This document shows, piece after piece, positions 23,581 to 35,693 of a stretch of 64,000 bases of DNA. A model generated the notes under the pieces. The model had not been told where the DNA came from. It saw only the letters and a program-made list of their open reading frames with translations, and ran no database searches. Where the stretch lies: assembly GCA_002794785.1 (NCBI GenBank), contig NBBA01000010.1:1054001-1118000 (forward strand), written 5' to 3'. Made by a program: the position numbers and the translations under genes. Positions within the stretch are counted from its first letter, which is position 1; every line of letters starts with the position of its first letter. Origin of the DNA: Coniferiporia sulphurascens. Lineage: Eukaryota > Basidiomycota > Agaricomycetes > Hymenochaetales > Hymenochaetaceae.

Positions 23581-23869
23581 ACAGCTGTGCTGTGTAGCAA
23601 AGCTGGTTTGCAGACTGTATGTGCCGGAGCTCCCCTTTGTTCCCCCATTGTTCCCTGACATTCCTGGAACTCCGGAATGTCCAGAGTATGTAATGTAGCA
23701 TGCCAGAGTCGTCCTGGAAACATGCCCCCACTTGTGGAGCCATGAGGCCTATTGTATTTAGTGGTAGCAGGTCATTTTGATGAAAGAAAAAACTTTTCAT
23801 TCCCCCCAGTTTCTACCTATTGTGTGCATTGGAGTGTTTCATCTGAGCTCCCTGTCATTCCCCTCTTCA
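23581..23869. other. Degenerate Plavaka interior
   Basis: No clean frame. It shares the 20-bp word GACATTCCTGGAACTCCGG, and similar words around it, with 24330-24360 on the other side of LTR-B, so the two are partly duplicated. Confidence 0.4.
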
Positions 23870-24295
23870 TGTTACAAATTTCCCTTACTCATCGCTTTTA
23901 TCAACATTAGTCATCTCCACTGACTAATCCACTTTGTATGCTGACTGATCCTAGTCCCATGATCAGTCAGACTCTTCTATTAGCTTCTATCCCTTTCCAT
24001 GCTGACTGATCCTTGTCTTCACTCAGTCAGCCTTCCACCTTGTTCCATAGGGTTCTATGCATGTATATAAGGACTCGTTTTCAGAGCACTAAGCCTTAAG
24101 CTTGTGCTCTTCGTTCAATAGAGCCTACTCGTTTACTATCTCCTCTGTGGGATACTAAGTCACCAGTCACCAGTCTACCAGTCTACTAGTCCTTGGGGAA
24201 ACCCTTGCTCAATTGTCGTCTTGTCTCTACCTTGTCTTACTTGGTCGATCCTTGTTGATCGCTTATTAAGCTTTACCTAATCAGTAGGCTTAACA
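23870..24295 (+). mobile_element. Solo LTR-B (copy 1), 426 bp
   Basis: TGTTACAAATTTCCC to AGTAGGCTTAACA, with TGTATATAAGGACTCG as promoter box. The flanks are CTTCA (23865-23869) and CTTCG (24296-24300), a duplication differing by one CpG transition. It matches the 5' LTR of gypsy-2 along its full length. Confidence 0.92.
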
Positions 24296-24420
24296 CTTCG
24301 TTCCCTGTCGTCCCTGGTCCTCTGGACCACCCCCCTGACATTCCTGGAACTCCGGCACACCCCTCCTTGACACCCCAAGAGACCCCTAGTGGTCGAACTC
24401 ACCCTGGGATGGCTGCGCAG

Positions 24421-25535
24421 TGTTACAATTTTCCTTACTTCCCCTTATTGTGCTGACTCATTTCCCCTTCATCATCACTAGTCAGCACAACTCCCCCATT
24501 TCCCTTTCTTACCAATCCCTATTTCACCTTACACCATATGACGCCATATTGCACCATCATGACATGTGTTAAGCTCAACGGTTATGTGGTGATCGATGTC
24601 GGGGCTTCCTGATCATCGAGGCTGATGGTGATGACAGTGGGGCTTCCTAGATGTCGTAAGTCAAGAGTGATCGGTGATGGGGCTTCCTGATCGGCAATGT
24701 GGATGTGGTAGGCTTCTTAGTGGTGTCGGGTTACAACGAAGTGACTAGTGGCTCAGTGGCACACAGTGGACTGGTGGTAGCAGTTAATGGGCTTGTACGA
24801 ACAAAGAGCACAAGCTTAGGACTTGTGCTACTGAAGTTACATGCTTATATGCTACTCTATGTGTTTACTACTGTAGCGGCTTGTGTAGGGTAGTTTACCA
24901 GACTATGGAAGGTCATGGAAACCCAAGGACTAGCTTGGTAATACAAGTAGGGCTATCAGTAAGCAAAGCACGTCATGGTGATGTGATAAGGCATCATCAT
25001 GGTGTCTTATGGCATGAGGTGAATAAGGATGAGTAAGGCAGAGAAATGGGGGAGTTGCGCTGACTGATGATGATGAAGAGGAAGTGAGTCAGTGCAATAA
25101 GGGAAAGTAGAGGAAAATTGTAACAACGTGCTTTGCTTACTGACACCTTCCTGTGTATTACCAAGACATTCCTTGGGTTTCCATGACCTTCCATAGTCTG
25201 GTAAATGACCCTATACATGACCCTACAGTAGCAAACACATAGAGTAGCATATAAGCATGTAACTTTGGTAGCACAAGTCCTAAGCTTGTGCTCTTTGTTC
25301 ATACAAGCCCATTATATGTGCCTCAGTGCCCTCTGTGTGCTCTACCTCATCATCTGGCACTTCGTCATAACCCAACTCCTCTAAAGAAGACTATCGTGTC
25401 CACATCGTCAATTAGGAAGCCCCACCGACGATCACCTTCGACTTACAGCATCTAGGAAGCCCCATTGCCGTAACCATCAGCCTCGATGATCAGGAAGCCC
25501 CAACATCGATCACCATGTAACCGTTGAGCTTAACA
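24421..25535 (+). repeat. 5' LTR-A (copy 5) of gypsy-1, split by a nested LTR
   Basis: The two parts, 24421-24566 and 25131-25535, join to a 551-bp LTR-A that matches 42938-43496. Confidence 0.9.
24567..25125 (-). mobile_element. Solo LTR-A (copy 6) inside the gypsy-1 5' LTR
   Basis: 559 bp in reverse orientation, flanked by ACATG (24562-24566) and ACGTG (25126-25130). The single difference is a CpG transition. Confidence 0.93.
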
Positions 25536-26698
25536 CATTCGACTACTATATGTGGTTACAAAACGACTATGGGGAATACCAGTGGCACAAAGTTACCAAC
25601 GCTGACAAAGCACGCATTACCTTCGCGCAAAACATACCAGATTACCGCACCTGTTTCCCTCGTACCAAAACACCCTCACCAGATGACAACAAGGACATGT
25701 CATCTAACACAACCATACCCAAGGAAATCAACCTCGCCCGTCCTAACACTTTCAATGGGGACCGCAAATATGCCAGATGCTTCCTCTCAAGCTGTGAAGC
25801 ATACCTCCACATCAATTGTCATGTTTACAACACTGATGAGCTGAAAATCAACTTTGTCCTCTCCTACATGCAGACAGGCACTGCAGGAGACTGGGCTATC
25901 AACCGCGGGACTCTGGCATCCATGTTTGCCAAAGACAAGAACAGTCAGACCCTCACTACCATTGTAGGCTATGGGACCTGGGGCAACTTCAAGTGCGACT
26001 TCAGAAACACATTCATCACCACTGATGATGTCGCCGAAGCCTCCCAGGAGATCATGACCCTCCAGCAAACCGGCTCCATGGACAACTACAACAGTCGCTT
26101 CCAATCCCTCATCACCTGAGCCGGAATGTCTGGCAACAACAACCTCATTCCCATCTATGAGAGAGGCCTGAAACATGGTCTTCTGGCACACATTCTCTCA
26201 AACGCCAAACCACCCACCACCATAGAGGAATGGTATCATGAGGCCTCCAAACAGGACGCCGTCTACCAATGCCTCAAGGCCCTCCGTGGCCTGGGACAAA
26301 CTCCCATTAAACAAGAGAACCGTTTCTGTAATCTCGGAAACAACCAACAATGCCAACCCTACCAGCCTAACCAGCGGGATACGCAGGTTAATGCTACCAA
26401 CCATCCACCATGCCTCTCCAAGGAAGAGCGCACAAGGTATTTATGCGAAGGGCGTTGTCTTGCCTGCAGAGAGAAAGGCCACAATGCTCGCAATTGTACC
26501 AAGTACCAGCAAGGGCCCAGCCAACAACGCATGGTCTGTACCATTGATAACACGTTTCCCATTGTTGAAACACCCGAACCAACTCTGGAGAATACGACTC
26601 CCGAGCACATTGCGGCAAGCATCTGCAACTTACTCAGTCACTTCGATGAAACCAAGAAGGATGAGATCTTTGACATCCTGGACAAGCAGGGTTTTTAA
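25536..26698 (+). pseudogene. Gypsy-1 gag, 5'-truncated
   Basis: The frame is open from the LTR junction to TAA 26696-26698, broken only by TGA at 26117. It shows a capsid-like region aligned with gypsy-2 gag (TAGDWAINRG; FKCDFRNTFITTDD) and a CCHC knuckle (CLACREKGHNARNC, near 26458). The end DILDKQGF matches the gag end of gypsy-2 (EAFNGEDF). The first residues are lost at the LTR junction. Confidence 0.88.
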
Positions 26699-27923
26699 AG
26701 AGGAAGCTTAGACGGACGTTAAGTCTTCCTGTTACTATGTCTCCAATTGTAAATTCCAATCCTTCGCTTCCTGCAATGAAGATCCCAATCTCTATAATTG
26801 TCTATGACAAAACTGTCCCTACCAATGCACTCATTGATTCTGGGGCTGAAGGCCAGTTTATTGATGCAAAATTCGTTATCAAGCATCATATACCAACACG
26901 AACACTTGCCCGTCCCATTACTGTTCTTAATGTGGACGGATCCACCAACGAGCACAGCACCATCACCAAATATACATGGTGACTGGTCCGCATAGAGGAG
27001 AAATCCCTCACTATGAAACTCCTCGTAACATCCTTAGGCAAGGAGGACATCATCCTTGGCCTACCATGGTTAAAAAACCATAATCCGGTTATTGATTGGA
27101 ATAAAGGCACTCTCACTATCGCAAAGGTCACCACCGCCACCACACTTGCTCAGGAACAGGTTAAAGACATGAAACCTGTGGAGGACATCATCCCCCCTGA
27201 ATACCACCAGTACCTCAATATCTTCTGCAAGAAAGCTGCAGAACGATTCCTGATCTCCAGACCATATGACCACGCCATCGATCTCAAACCTGATTTCATA
27301 CCTCGTGACTGTAAGGTCTATCCATTAGCACCCAAAGAACTGGCAGCACTCGATGAATTCCTTGACGAAAATCTCCGTAAAGGCTATATTCACCCATCCA
27401 AGTCGCCCATGGCATCTCCTTTCTTCTTTGTTGGAAAGAAGGACACCAGCCTCCGAGGATGCCAAGACTATCGAGCTCTCAATGAGGGAACTATCAAGAA
27501 CACGTACCTGTTACCCCTGATCAGTGATCTCATGGATAAGCTCAAAGGGGCCAAATATTTCACAAAACTTGACCTTCACTCAGGCTACAACAACATTTGG
27601 ATAAAAAATGGCGATCAATGGAAAGCCACTTTTAAAACCCCTCGCAGACTATTCGAACCAACCATCATGTTCTTTGGCTTATGCAATTCACCGGCCACAT
27701 TTCAAGCCTTCATGGATGATACTTTCTGTTTCGTAATCCTCGAAGATGGAACCCTGATCTACATGGATGACGTTCTCATCCCGGCTAACTCTAAGGAGGA
27801 ACTTTATCAATGTACTTGCCGAGTTCTCGATATCTGTGCAGCCAATGATCTTTATTGCAAACCCAAAAAATGCCTTTTTGGTGTACAACGCATTGAATTC
27901 CTGGGCATGATCATCACCCTGGA

Positions 27924-28482
27924 TGTTACAATTTTCCTTTACTTCCCCTATTGCACTGACTCACTTCCTATTCCTCATCATCAGTCAGTGCAACTCCCCC
28001 CTTCTCTCCCTTACTCATCCTTATTTGCCTTACACCATAAGATGCCATGATGTTGCTATAAGCACACCATCATGACATGCTTTGCTTACTGATAGCCCTA
28101 CTTGTATTACTAAGGCATTCCTTGGGTTTCCATGACCTTCCACAGTCTGGTAAACTACCCTACACAGGCCGCTACAGTAGTAAACACATAGAGTAGCATA
28201 TAAGCATGTAACGTCAGTAGCACAAGTCCTAAGCTTGTGCTCTTTGTTCATACAAGCCCATTATCTGCTACCACCAGTCTCCTGTGTGCCATTGTGCCAC
28301 CAGTTGCTTTGTCGTAACCCGACTCCTCTAAAAGAAGCCTACCGCATCCACATCGTCGATCAGGAAGCCCCCTCAATGATCACCTTCGACTTACGACATC
28401 TAGGAAGCCCCATTGCCATACCATCAGCCTTGACAATCAGGAAGCCCCAACGTCGATCACCACATAACCATTGAGCTTAACA
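27924..28482 (+). mobile_element. Solo LTR-A (copy 7) in gypsy-1 RT
   Basis: 559 bp, flanked by CTGGA at 27919-27923 and 28483-28487. Excision rejoins the RT frame (MIITLD to NIHMDP). An LTR of the same family has thus inserted into a member of its own family. Confidence 0.96.
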
Positions 28483-28879
28483 CTGGATAACATCCACATG
28501 GACCCAGTCAAACTGGCCGGGATTGCCGACTGGCCCACCCCGTGCACCGTCAAACAGCTCCAAAGCTTCATGGGATTCTGTAATTATTACAGGAGATTCA
28601 TCCCCAGCTTCTCAGATATTGTATATCCACTTAACGAGCTCACCCACACCACTGAACCCTGGAAGTGGACACCGGAACGAGACCAAGCATTTACTAAACT
28701 CAAAACACTGTTTCTCGACAAACCGGCCTTACTCGTACCCGACCCCACCAAGCCATTCATCCTTGAAACGGATGCGTCTAAGGTTGCTTCTGGCGCCGTC
28801 CTCTATCAGACAAACTCCAATGGTGATCTTCAACCATGTGGCTATATTTCGGAGACTTTCATCAGCAAAAGCCTAAATG

Positions 28880-29080
28880 CTATATAGTGTGGCAGGATAA
28901 CTATACAGCACTATATAGCATTAAATAGGACTATTTTGTAGCTTTTGAGATAATATAGCATATATAGCACTATATAGCACTATATATTGGCCAATAGTGC
29001 TATATAGCAGTATATAGTACTATATACTGCTCAAGTAGTACTATATAGAATTACATAGCACTATATTACCTTCTGATAAG
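28880..29080 (+). repeat. Left subterminal CTATATAG repeats of the TIR element
   Basis: Dense irregular copies of CTATATAGCACTATATAG-like words, mirrored at 38620-38780. Confidence 0.85.
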
Positions 29081-29603
29081 TATTATGGCTATGTTTGAGT
29101 ATTTTGAGTATTTCAGATTATTTGAACTATTTTTTCAGTCCCAAATCCTCAAAGCATTGGAGTAGAAGCCGAATTCATCACACCCTCCTTTCAAGGCTAT
29201 GCCAAAAGGTGCACTCAACTGTGATGTACAAGCTGACCGACGGTACCCCACCTCTTTTTGCTTCAGTAATAATATCTCATCTTGCCCGTTATTTCCATAC
29301 CATTCAAGTTAAGGAAAAGCAGTACACTATTCCAACGAGATAAGTAATTACACAACAGAATCTAAGCGCATGTAGTAAAAGTGGGAGGACGGAGATAAAG
29401 AGACGGGAGGCGTACTTCAAGACGAGGAGACAGTTTGAGATAGAAAGATAAAAGTACGAAACGGAACGGACATAGCAGCCAGCACAGCACAGCAGAAACA
29501 CATGGACTTAAGGAGAGAAAGCAGAGGGGCTTGTCGTGCATGTAGTTAGAGTAGAGACGACGCGAATTTGAGTGATGGTAGTTGAAAAGGACTTGCGTGT
29601 CTG

Positions 29604-32490
29604 ATATCCATCACGGGGGCGCACCTTGTAATCGCATTTGCACCTTTGCACGATGCTGGCGATTTTTAAGGTGCACCTCGAAGTTTATGAGCGACTCGCC
29701 AGGACCTGGAGTATATACCTGTGCCAACGCCGATTGCTAAACAGTCAACATGCCATTCACAGCAACCGGCAGCAGGTGAAGATAAACACACCTTTCCAGG
29801 ACAATCAAGGCACCTCACACGCCACTCTGATGGGAAGCCGTTGGCCGCCCTGCGCAGGATTATATCAAAGCGATCTTCGGGATAGCGGGATTGCATTTCA
29901 GCAATTACACCTTTATGCCACTGGGGCCGCTGCGGTTCCGTGAGAACACCATACAATGCGTGATATAATTATATATATACTCACTAAAGTGGGGAGGTAG
30001 TGTTTCCTGGACGGGCGTTGCTTCAGGTGCAGGAGTAGCGGACGCTATGGACGCCGACGGGGGTTCGGACTGTGCCGACTCTCTGGGTGTTGGCGCTGAT
30101 GCCGAGGCCTCTGCCTGCACTGGTAACTCAGCTGCCGCCCTGGCCGGGGTAGTAGCAGAAGACACAGGTCTGCTTCCACTGGCACCACTACCTTGCAGCA
30201 CCGCCTGTGCAAGTGGACGCTCTGATGCACCTGAACTGACGCTAGAGGCCGGCGACAGTGGACATTCAAGAAGCTCAAATGCCTCCGATGCCGGTGATGG
30301 TGGCCGTGTCTTCTTCGCTGCCTTGATCTCAACCCACACCTCATGCTTCGGCACAGCCGGCGAAGATGTGCCGTCTGTAGGGGAGACAGGGGCCGGAGCT
30401 GCATCCTGCTGTAAATTGAGCGCACACATTGCTGCAGCGCCACCCCGCTTTTTCGCGCTGGCTTTAGCGCGCTTGGCCTCCATCTTGAGGTTGGTATGAT
30501 ATTCCACATCAGTACTATACTCCACCGGACGTGGACGACGATGGCGATGCCAAAATTTGCCTAAGAAATCATCATCAGAATTTCGTCAACCACAAGGGAA
30601 ATATATGATCCGTACCATGGGTGCCGCACTGCGACCTGTCACCCAGCGGACCCTTTCGTCTACCGATAGCGATACTGTCGGGACAGCCACAGTTGGAACA
30701 ATGCCAGACACCATCGATTATGTTCGTGTGCTGCCCATCTGCACACTCACGCTCTTTGGTTTCTTTCTCGAGCTCTCTCTGCCGACGGGCCGAGACAACC
30801 TTCGCCGCTTTTGAATCCAGCGCAGCTGTAGACAACGTTAGTGACACTGGTAACGGAAGATCGCCCTCCAACGGGGGCTCGTATGTTGCCACATCCGCCA
30901 CAGTCGATGGCATCGGTGTGGTGACATTTGCGTGAGCAGTCAACACGGACAAAGGGTACTTTGGTGCCTTGAAAGAGCCTTTCGCCTTCGGGATCTCTGA
31001 CAACGGAACTGCAGGTGCCGCCGGCATGCTCGAAACAGGCTGGATTATCGCCGTGCCGTTCTCTGAAGCGACCATATTCGCGATAGTGAGAGACGCCACT
31101 GCCGCAGCCGCCCAACGCGACGTCGGTGCAGCCGGTGCGGCTGCAGCAAGAGCAAGCATAGACGGATCGATCTCGGGGAACCCAATGGCCGGAGTACGAT
31201 GCACCTTGAGTGGCTCACGATCAGGTAAAGCAATTCCGCAACATCCACACGTATTACGTTTCCGTCATTTATTAGCTTCCTTTTCACGTTCTTTATCAAG
31301 CCTGTTGAGTTTTCCATCGCTCAGATAATTGATGATCAGCTGGAACAACTGCGTTTGATCGACAGACCGAGACACAGGAGCGATCGATAGCAAGGACATG
31401 TGCAAATCGTCATCTTGCACCGCCGAGCCGTCAGATGGGTGTCCAACCAAGAAGAGCGACTTCTGGTAGGCATTGACTTGCTCCCGTATTGAGTGTGCGA
31501 TGGTCGTTCTGTAAAATCAATTAGGATGTTATGCCGTCAGCGATCAGTGCTGTGCCACTCACTTAAATTCTCCAGCGAGGCCAAGATCACTGCTATAAAC
31601 CTCCACAAATTGTTCTGGCGACGAATCTTCATTTTCAATATCCCACTCAAATTGATCATCTAACTTCATCTCGCCCACAGTTATATCGAGCTGATAATAT
31701 CAACTAGTAAGCATTGCGTAGTTACGGAGCGCAACACATAATAAAGTTGACCCACCTTGATAACTATCCGCATCTCCTCATGCATCATGTCCTCATTCAC
31801 TTTGAACATCCCGATGTCCATCGATGAGTCTTCGTCGACAGGAGCCTTTTCCACGATGACGCTCGCTTCTGGGTTGCTCTTGCGGCGCTTCTTTGCACGT
31901 TCTGGCAGCTCCTGCACACTTTGAAATAGCGTGTGTGTGTGGACAAATCCATTACCCTTGCGTAAGCGTCGTCTCCAGGTTTTCCACCACGTTGCTTCGG
32001 CGTCCTGAAATCTGCTACACGTCAGTGCACCTTCTGGGTTACCTGTCGAGGGGTCTGCAAAAGTTGCAGTGTGAGCCTTGTAGTTGCTCAGCTGCTCCTG
32101 GATAGCTTTCGTGTTTGTTGAATGATAGCTCGAGGACAGTCTGTAGTCATCAATAACTAGCTGCGCAAACGCTTCTGCGGTGACAATAGGATCTAACACA
32201 TCAACAGGTTAGACGACGCGAATAAAAGAAACTCAGAAAAAAATCCCTCTCACCATTCAAGTTCCATACGAACATGTTGTGGTACTTGTGATGCTCGACT
32301 TCAAACTCTAAACGAATCGACACGAGCTGTTCTGGGCGATTTGCATCTGCGGGCTTCAACCGGCCAGGAATCTTCAAGTCCTTGTGGCGTTTCCTGCGTT
32401 TCCTCGCACCCGCCACATCCTGCACACCAGACATGCGCAGGTACTCAAGATTAAACTTCTCCTTTCTCTGTACGCATGCAACAGCAGCTT
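29604..32490 (-). pseudogene. SNF5: SNF5 (SWI/SNF core subunit) gene fragment, captured
   Basis: Minus-strand exons cover most of a fungal Snf5. First SNF5 repeat: VSIRLEFEVEHHKYHNMFVW, then over an intron near 32192-32256 VTAEAFAQLVIDDYRL and IQEQLSNYKAHTATF. Second repeat: MKLDDQFEWDIENEDSSPEQ and DLGLAGEF, continuing VGHPSDGSAVQDDDLHMSLL. Then comes an Ala/Pro-rich linker, a GATA-like finger (CSNCGCPDSIAIGRRKGPLG) and the conserved C-terminus (WRVRCLDCPGK; NFEVHLKNRQHRAKVQMRL, stop near 29605). Introns with GT-AG are retained, so capture was at DNA level. The frame is largely open. The N-terminal part is missing and replaced by a VPS35 fragment on the same strand, so a fused transcript is conceivable. 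Snf5 normally acts in chromatin remodelling in the nucleus. Confidence 0.88.
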
Positions 32491-32639
32491 CAGCCTGTGC
32501 ATGGTTTGGTAGGAGCTGATGGGAGCAACGAGGCCCCGAGGAGCAAGGCGAGGTTGTTTGTTGTTTGCATTGTGTGCAGGTCCGGGCTGAGTGGGTGTGT
32601 GAGTGAGTGGTAACAGTCAATTGAAGGGCATGTAGCTGA

Positions 32640-33640
32640 CCTGTCTGAGAATTCTTTGATGTTCTCGCTTTCGAAGCCTATGATCTGTTCGGCGTACATG
32701 GCGAGCCTGTCAATGAGCGTGATGACAATCTGCTTGATGTTGACGGACTGCTGGAGCTGAGCAGTGGCAGAGAGGAAGGGACCGAGAGAGTAGAGATGGA
32801 ACTCATCAGTGAAGACTTGGATGACGACTTCCATGAGGTACTCTTGGGTGATGATGTCTTTGCAGTTGACAACCTGCTCGAGGATGCTTGGGAGGATTGT
32901 ACGCTGATACATTCCGAGGTCGACGCTGTCAAGCGCGCTGAGCCGTACGAGGTTGGTACCGATGAGGATACACAGCTCACGTCGCTCCATCTCGCGCTTC
33001 TCGTGGTCACGCGAGAGTCCTTGGTGCTGCAACCGCACCCAGAGCTTGTTCATCTCGATGAAGTTGGTGAGTTCGAATGTGTTCGAGTCCTGCAGGTTTC
33101 CGACCGGGCTGTTACGGTGGAAATGAGGTCAGGGAGCAGAGCAGGGGTAGGACACGTACCCCTCGTCGTTGCCTACAGGGAGGTTATCCCGGGTCTGTCC
33201 GCTGAGGTAGTGGCAGAGGAAGAGACCACGGGTAGGGTGCTGTACGCCACGCGACGTCTGCATCATGTCCTTCATGATCTCCTTGACGGACACGTCAGGG
33301 ATAGACATGTAGACGGCGCCGACAGTGATCATAAGGTACAGACGCGGGACGATGTTGCCTGCATATTGAACGAGCTTGTAGAGGTCTGCGAGATGGTGCT
33401 TTCCCTGGTGTGTGCGTCATAGAGGTAATTAGTGAGGTGTCGGAGGGCGTCAAACACGGCCATGTCTGCGGAGGACGCGTGTCAGTGCTGCGGCATTGGG
33501 AGACAGAACAGTGGGAAACCATGCATGTACACAATTTGTAGTACTGCTTTGGAGAGAGTGAGGAGGATAGTGCTGGCGCTCTTGAGCGTGTCCATGAGCT
33601 GGTTGATCTCCTGCGGGCGATTGACTTCATTTGAGTCTAT
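32640..33640 (-). pseudogene. VPS35: VPS35 (retromer) gene fragment, captured
   Basis: Minus-strand exons encode the N-terminal third of Vps35: [34 protein letters not shown] then [30 protein letters not shown] then [10 protein letters not shown], and [20 protein letters not shown] with [20 protein letters not shown]. The normally conserved PRLYL and PTRGLF motifs are recognisable. The rest of the protein (Vps26/29-binding solenoid) is absent. A possible splice donor near 32644 would join it to the SNF5 fragment downstream. Retromer normally sorts cargo from endosomes. Confidence 0.88.
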
Positions 33641-33962
33641 AACCTAAAGCCTGTAATGTTAATTAGAAAGCATACTGTAAATGGAAATTGGGTCAGTAAG
33701 GTAGTCATAGGGAATGAATTTTGAAGAAATTTCATGGCCTGAATGGCTCAGTGGTTGAGTGGTTTCCGAACCATATGGAGGCTTGCTTAGAGTCAGGTGC
33801 TTTCGGGTTTCCGAACCTTATGCATCTGCCACTGGGATTGGCACAGATACCGTGATGATATTAAGTCTTGTTCTCTAGGTTCCCTAGGTTCCAGTGGTAT
33901 TGTGTATGGCATGAATAATGCTACACTTCTCTATTTCATTTTATTTTATCTTATGTTTTGTG

Positions 33963-34046
33963 GCTTTCACCCCCAGATGCTGCGGTGGGAGGGCCAAGTC
34001 CTGGGTTCGAGCCCAGTGAAAGCAAGTGAATTTTTATTATTTTTTC
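33963..34046 (+). other. tRNA-like module with Pol III-type signals (SINE-like)
   Basis: GCTTTCA (33963-33969) and TGAAAGC (34017-34023) can pair as an acceptor stem. Between them, CTGGGTTCGAGCCCAG forms a T-arm with a B-box (GGTTCGAGCC). A T-rich stretch follows at 34031-34046. A separate A-box-like string, TGGCTCAGTGGTTGAGTGG, lies at about 33742. At 61 nt between stem ends it is too short for a functional tRNA, so a tRNA-derived SINE or pseudogene is likelier. Confidence 0.4.
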
Positions 34047-35445
34047 CTAATAAATGCCACAATTCCCACGGCCAACTGTGCCGTGGGGGGGGTGTTGCAA
34101 CTGCAGTGGTTCGCAAGGCCCAGACGCATCCTCCCTCCCTCCACCCACCAAAGAGCCTGATGCTCACTCCTCCATCCGCTCTGTTGTGCCCTCGTTGTCG
34201 AACTCGACTGCCGCCCACACAAAATGCACCATGGTCCATGCATGGGTTTCACACAGGAGAGTGAACTGCCCTGTGGCAATTACTACTGCAGCAAGCGGTG
34301 CAAGCCAGAGAATCATGTAGAGTTGCTAAAGTGCATCACAGCCCTCCATACAATCCATGATTTTTCCTAACTATATCCCAGGAAGCTGCAAAGGCACCAG
34401 CGACAGAGCTCTGAGAAGTCTCTACACGCATCCCACCTCTCACTCACATTCTCCCACTCACTTCTTGAAAACAGCGAAGAGGCAAGACACAATGAATGTG
34501 GCTTATGAAGAAAGCATACAGGAACTTCTGGATGCAACAGTGGTAGCAGCAGAAGTGTTGCCTAACGGTGATGTAGTGAGCAAAAACTGGGCTATGAGTG
34601 TTGCAGAAACCAAAGAAGTAGTAGAAGAAGTTGCTGATGTGGTTTCCGGGGGGCGGAAGAAACGAAAATGAATAGATGAGGACATGTACGCATTCTTTCC
34701 TTGTTGAAATGCTGGCAGTATTTGACATCATCGTCCAGTGTGTCTACGAAGAGGAAGCGATCGTCTTCTATCGTTTCGGAATGCATAGCCACAACAGCAT
34801 CAGGTACCAAAAAGCCGGAGAAGATTGCAGAAATTACTACGACTCTTTTACCACCACCTCCACCCCCGGTGCATGGAAAATCACATGTCAGACACGCTGG
34901 AGGTCGGAAGAGTGCCATCACACAGGATGCCTCTGTTTTGGATGATGGCGAGGAAGGTTTGTAACTCCGGCTTGCTTTTACTATGGCATTGCTGGAGGCT
35001 AATGGTTAGTACAAGGGTTGTTAGCCACTAAGAAGCATCCAAATCAGTACACTTATCGAGGTAAATCTGGCTCTAATACCCAGAGTCGACGTGCACTGCA
35101 GTCGGCACTTGGACAAGGCCAACATAATTCGACAACGTGTGACCCATGGCACACGTTGAAACGCCAATAGCTCTGGGAACTCTGGTGGTCCATTGGGCTC
35201 CGGCTCGCGAAATACTCACAGCGCATACTACAATAACATGCAGCTCCCAGTGTTCACAATGTGGGGCATCTCAGACTACATCGCACGCCTCCAGTCCATC
35301 CTTCCCTCTGAAGTCCCACCACCTTTGCAACTTCATGGTGTGACCGGTTTCTTCTGCGATGAAATCCGTCCGATAAGCACGGCAGCCGATGAGAATATTG
35401 GTCCGAGCCTGCTTTCCAATGAAAGTACCGATGGTCAGACAGCAG
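34047..35445. other. Interior of the TIR element, unassigned
   Basis: It contains a 59-codon ORF (34492-34671, ending in a basic GGRKKRK) and a cysteine-rich stretch near 34230-34310 (PCGNYYCSKRC). Neither is recognised. Other pieces of genes may be present but cannot be named. Confidence 0.35.
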
Positions 35446-35446
35446 A

Positions 35447-35693
35447 CGCAACGCCTTTGACCCAGAAGAGGACAAACCTGTACTGGAGCTCACATGGCCC
35501 CACCTTCAAATTGTCTACAAGCTCTTCTTGCGTTTTGTCGAGTCGACTGATTTTAATACCAATATTGCAAAGCGGTTCATCGACCAGTCGTTTGTGCTGA
35601 ATCTGCTCGAATTGTTTGATTCGGAGGACCTGCGCAAGTGTGACTTCCTAAAGACAACATTACATCGGATCTATGGAAAATTCCTAGATCGTC
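35447..35693 (+). pseudogene. PP2A B56 regulatory subunit fragment, captured
   Basis: The plus frame reads [20 protein letters not shown], then [20 protein letters not shown], and [20 protein letters not shown] with HRIYGKF. This is the conserved central HEAT region of B56/PPP2R5 (yeast Rts1) subunits. Only about 82 residues are present. The match breaks after GKFL, where the family continues with LRAFIR. B56 directs protein phosphatase 2A to its substrates; this piece cannot do so alone. Confidence 0.88.

Noticed and set aside
29604..32490. SNF5 as the functional host gene
   Set aside because: It lies within a transposon inserted in a retrotransposon, lacks the N-terminal part and is preceded by a VPS35 fragment. 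Expression is still possible.
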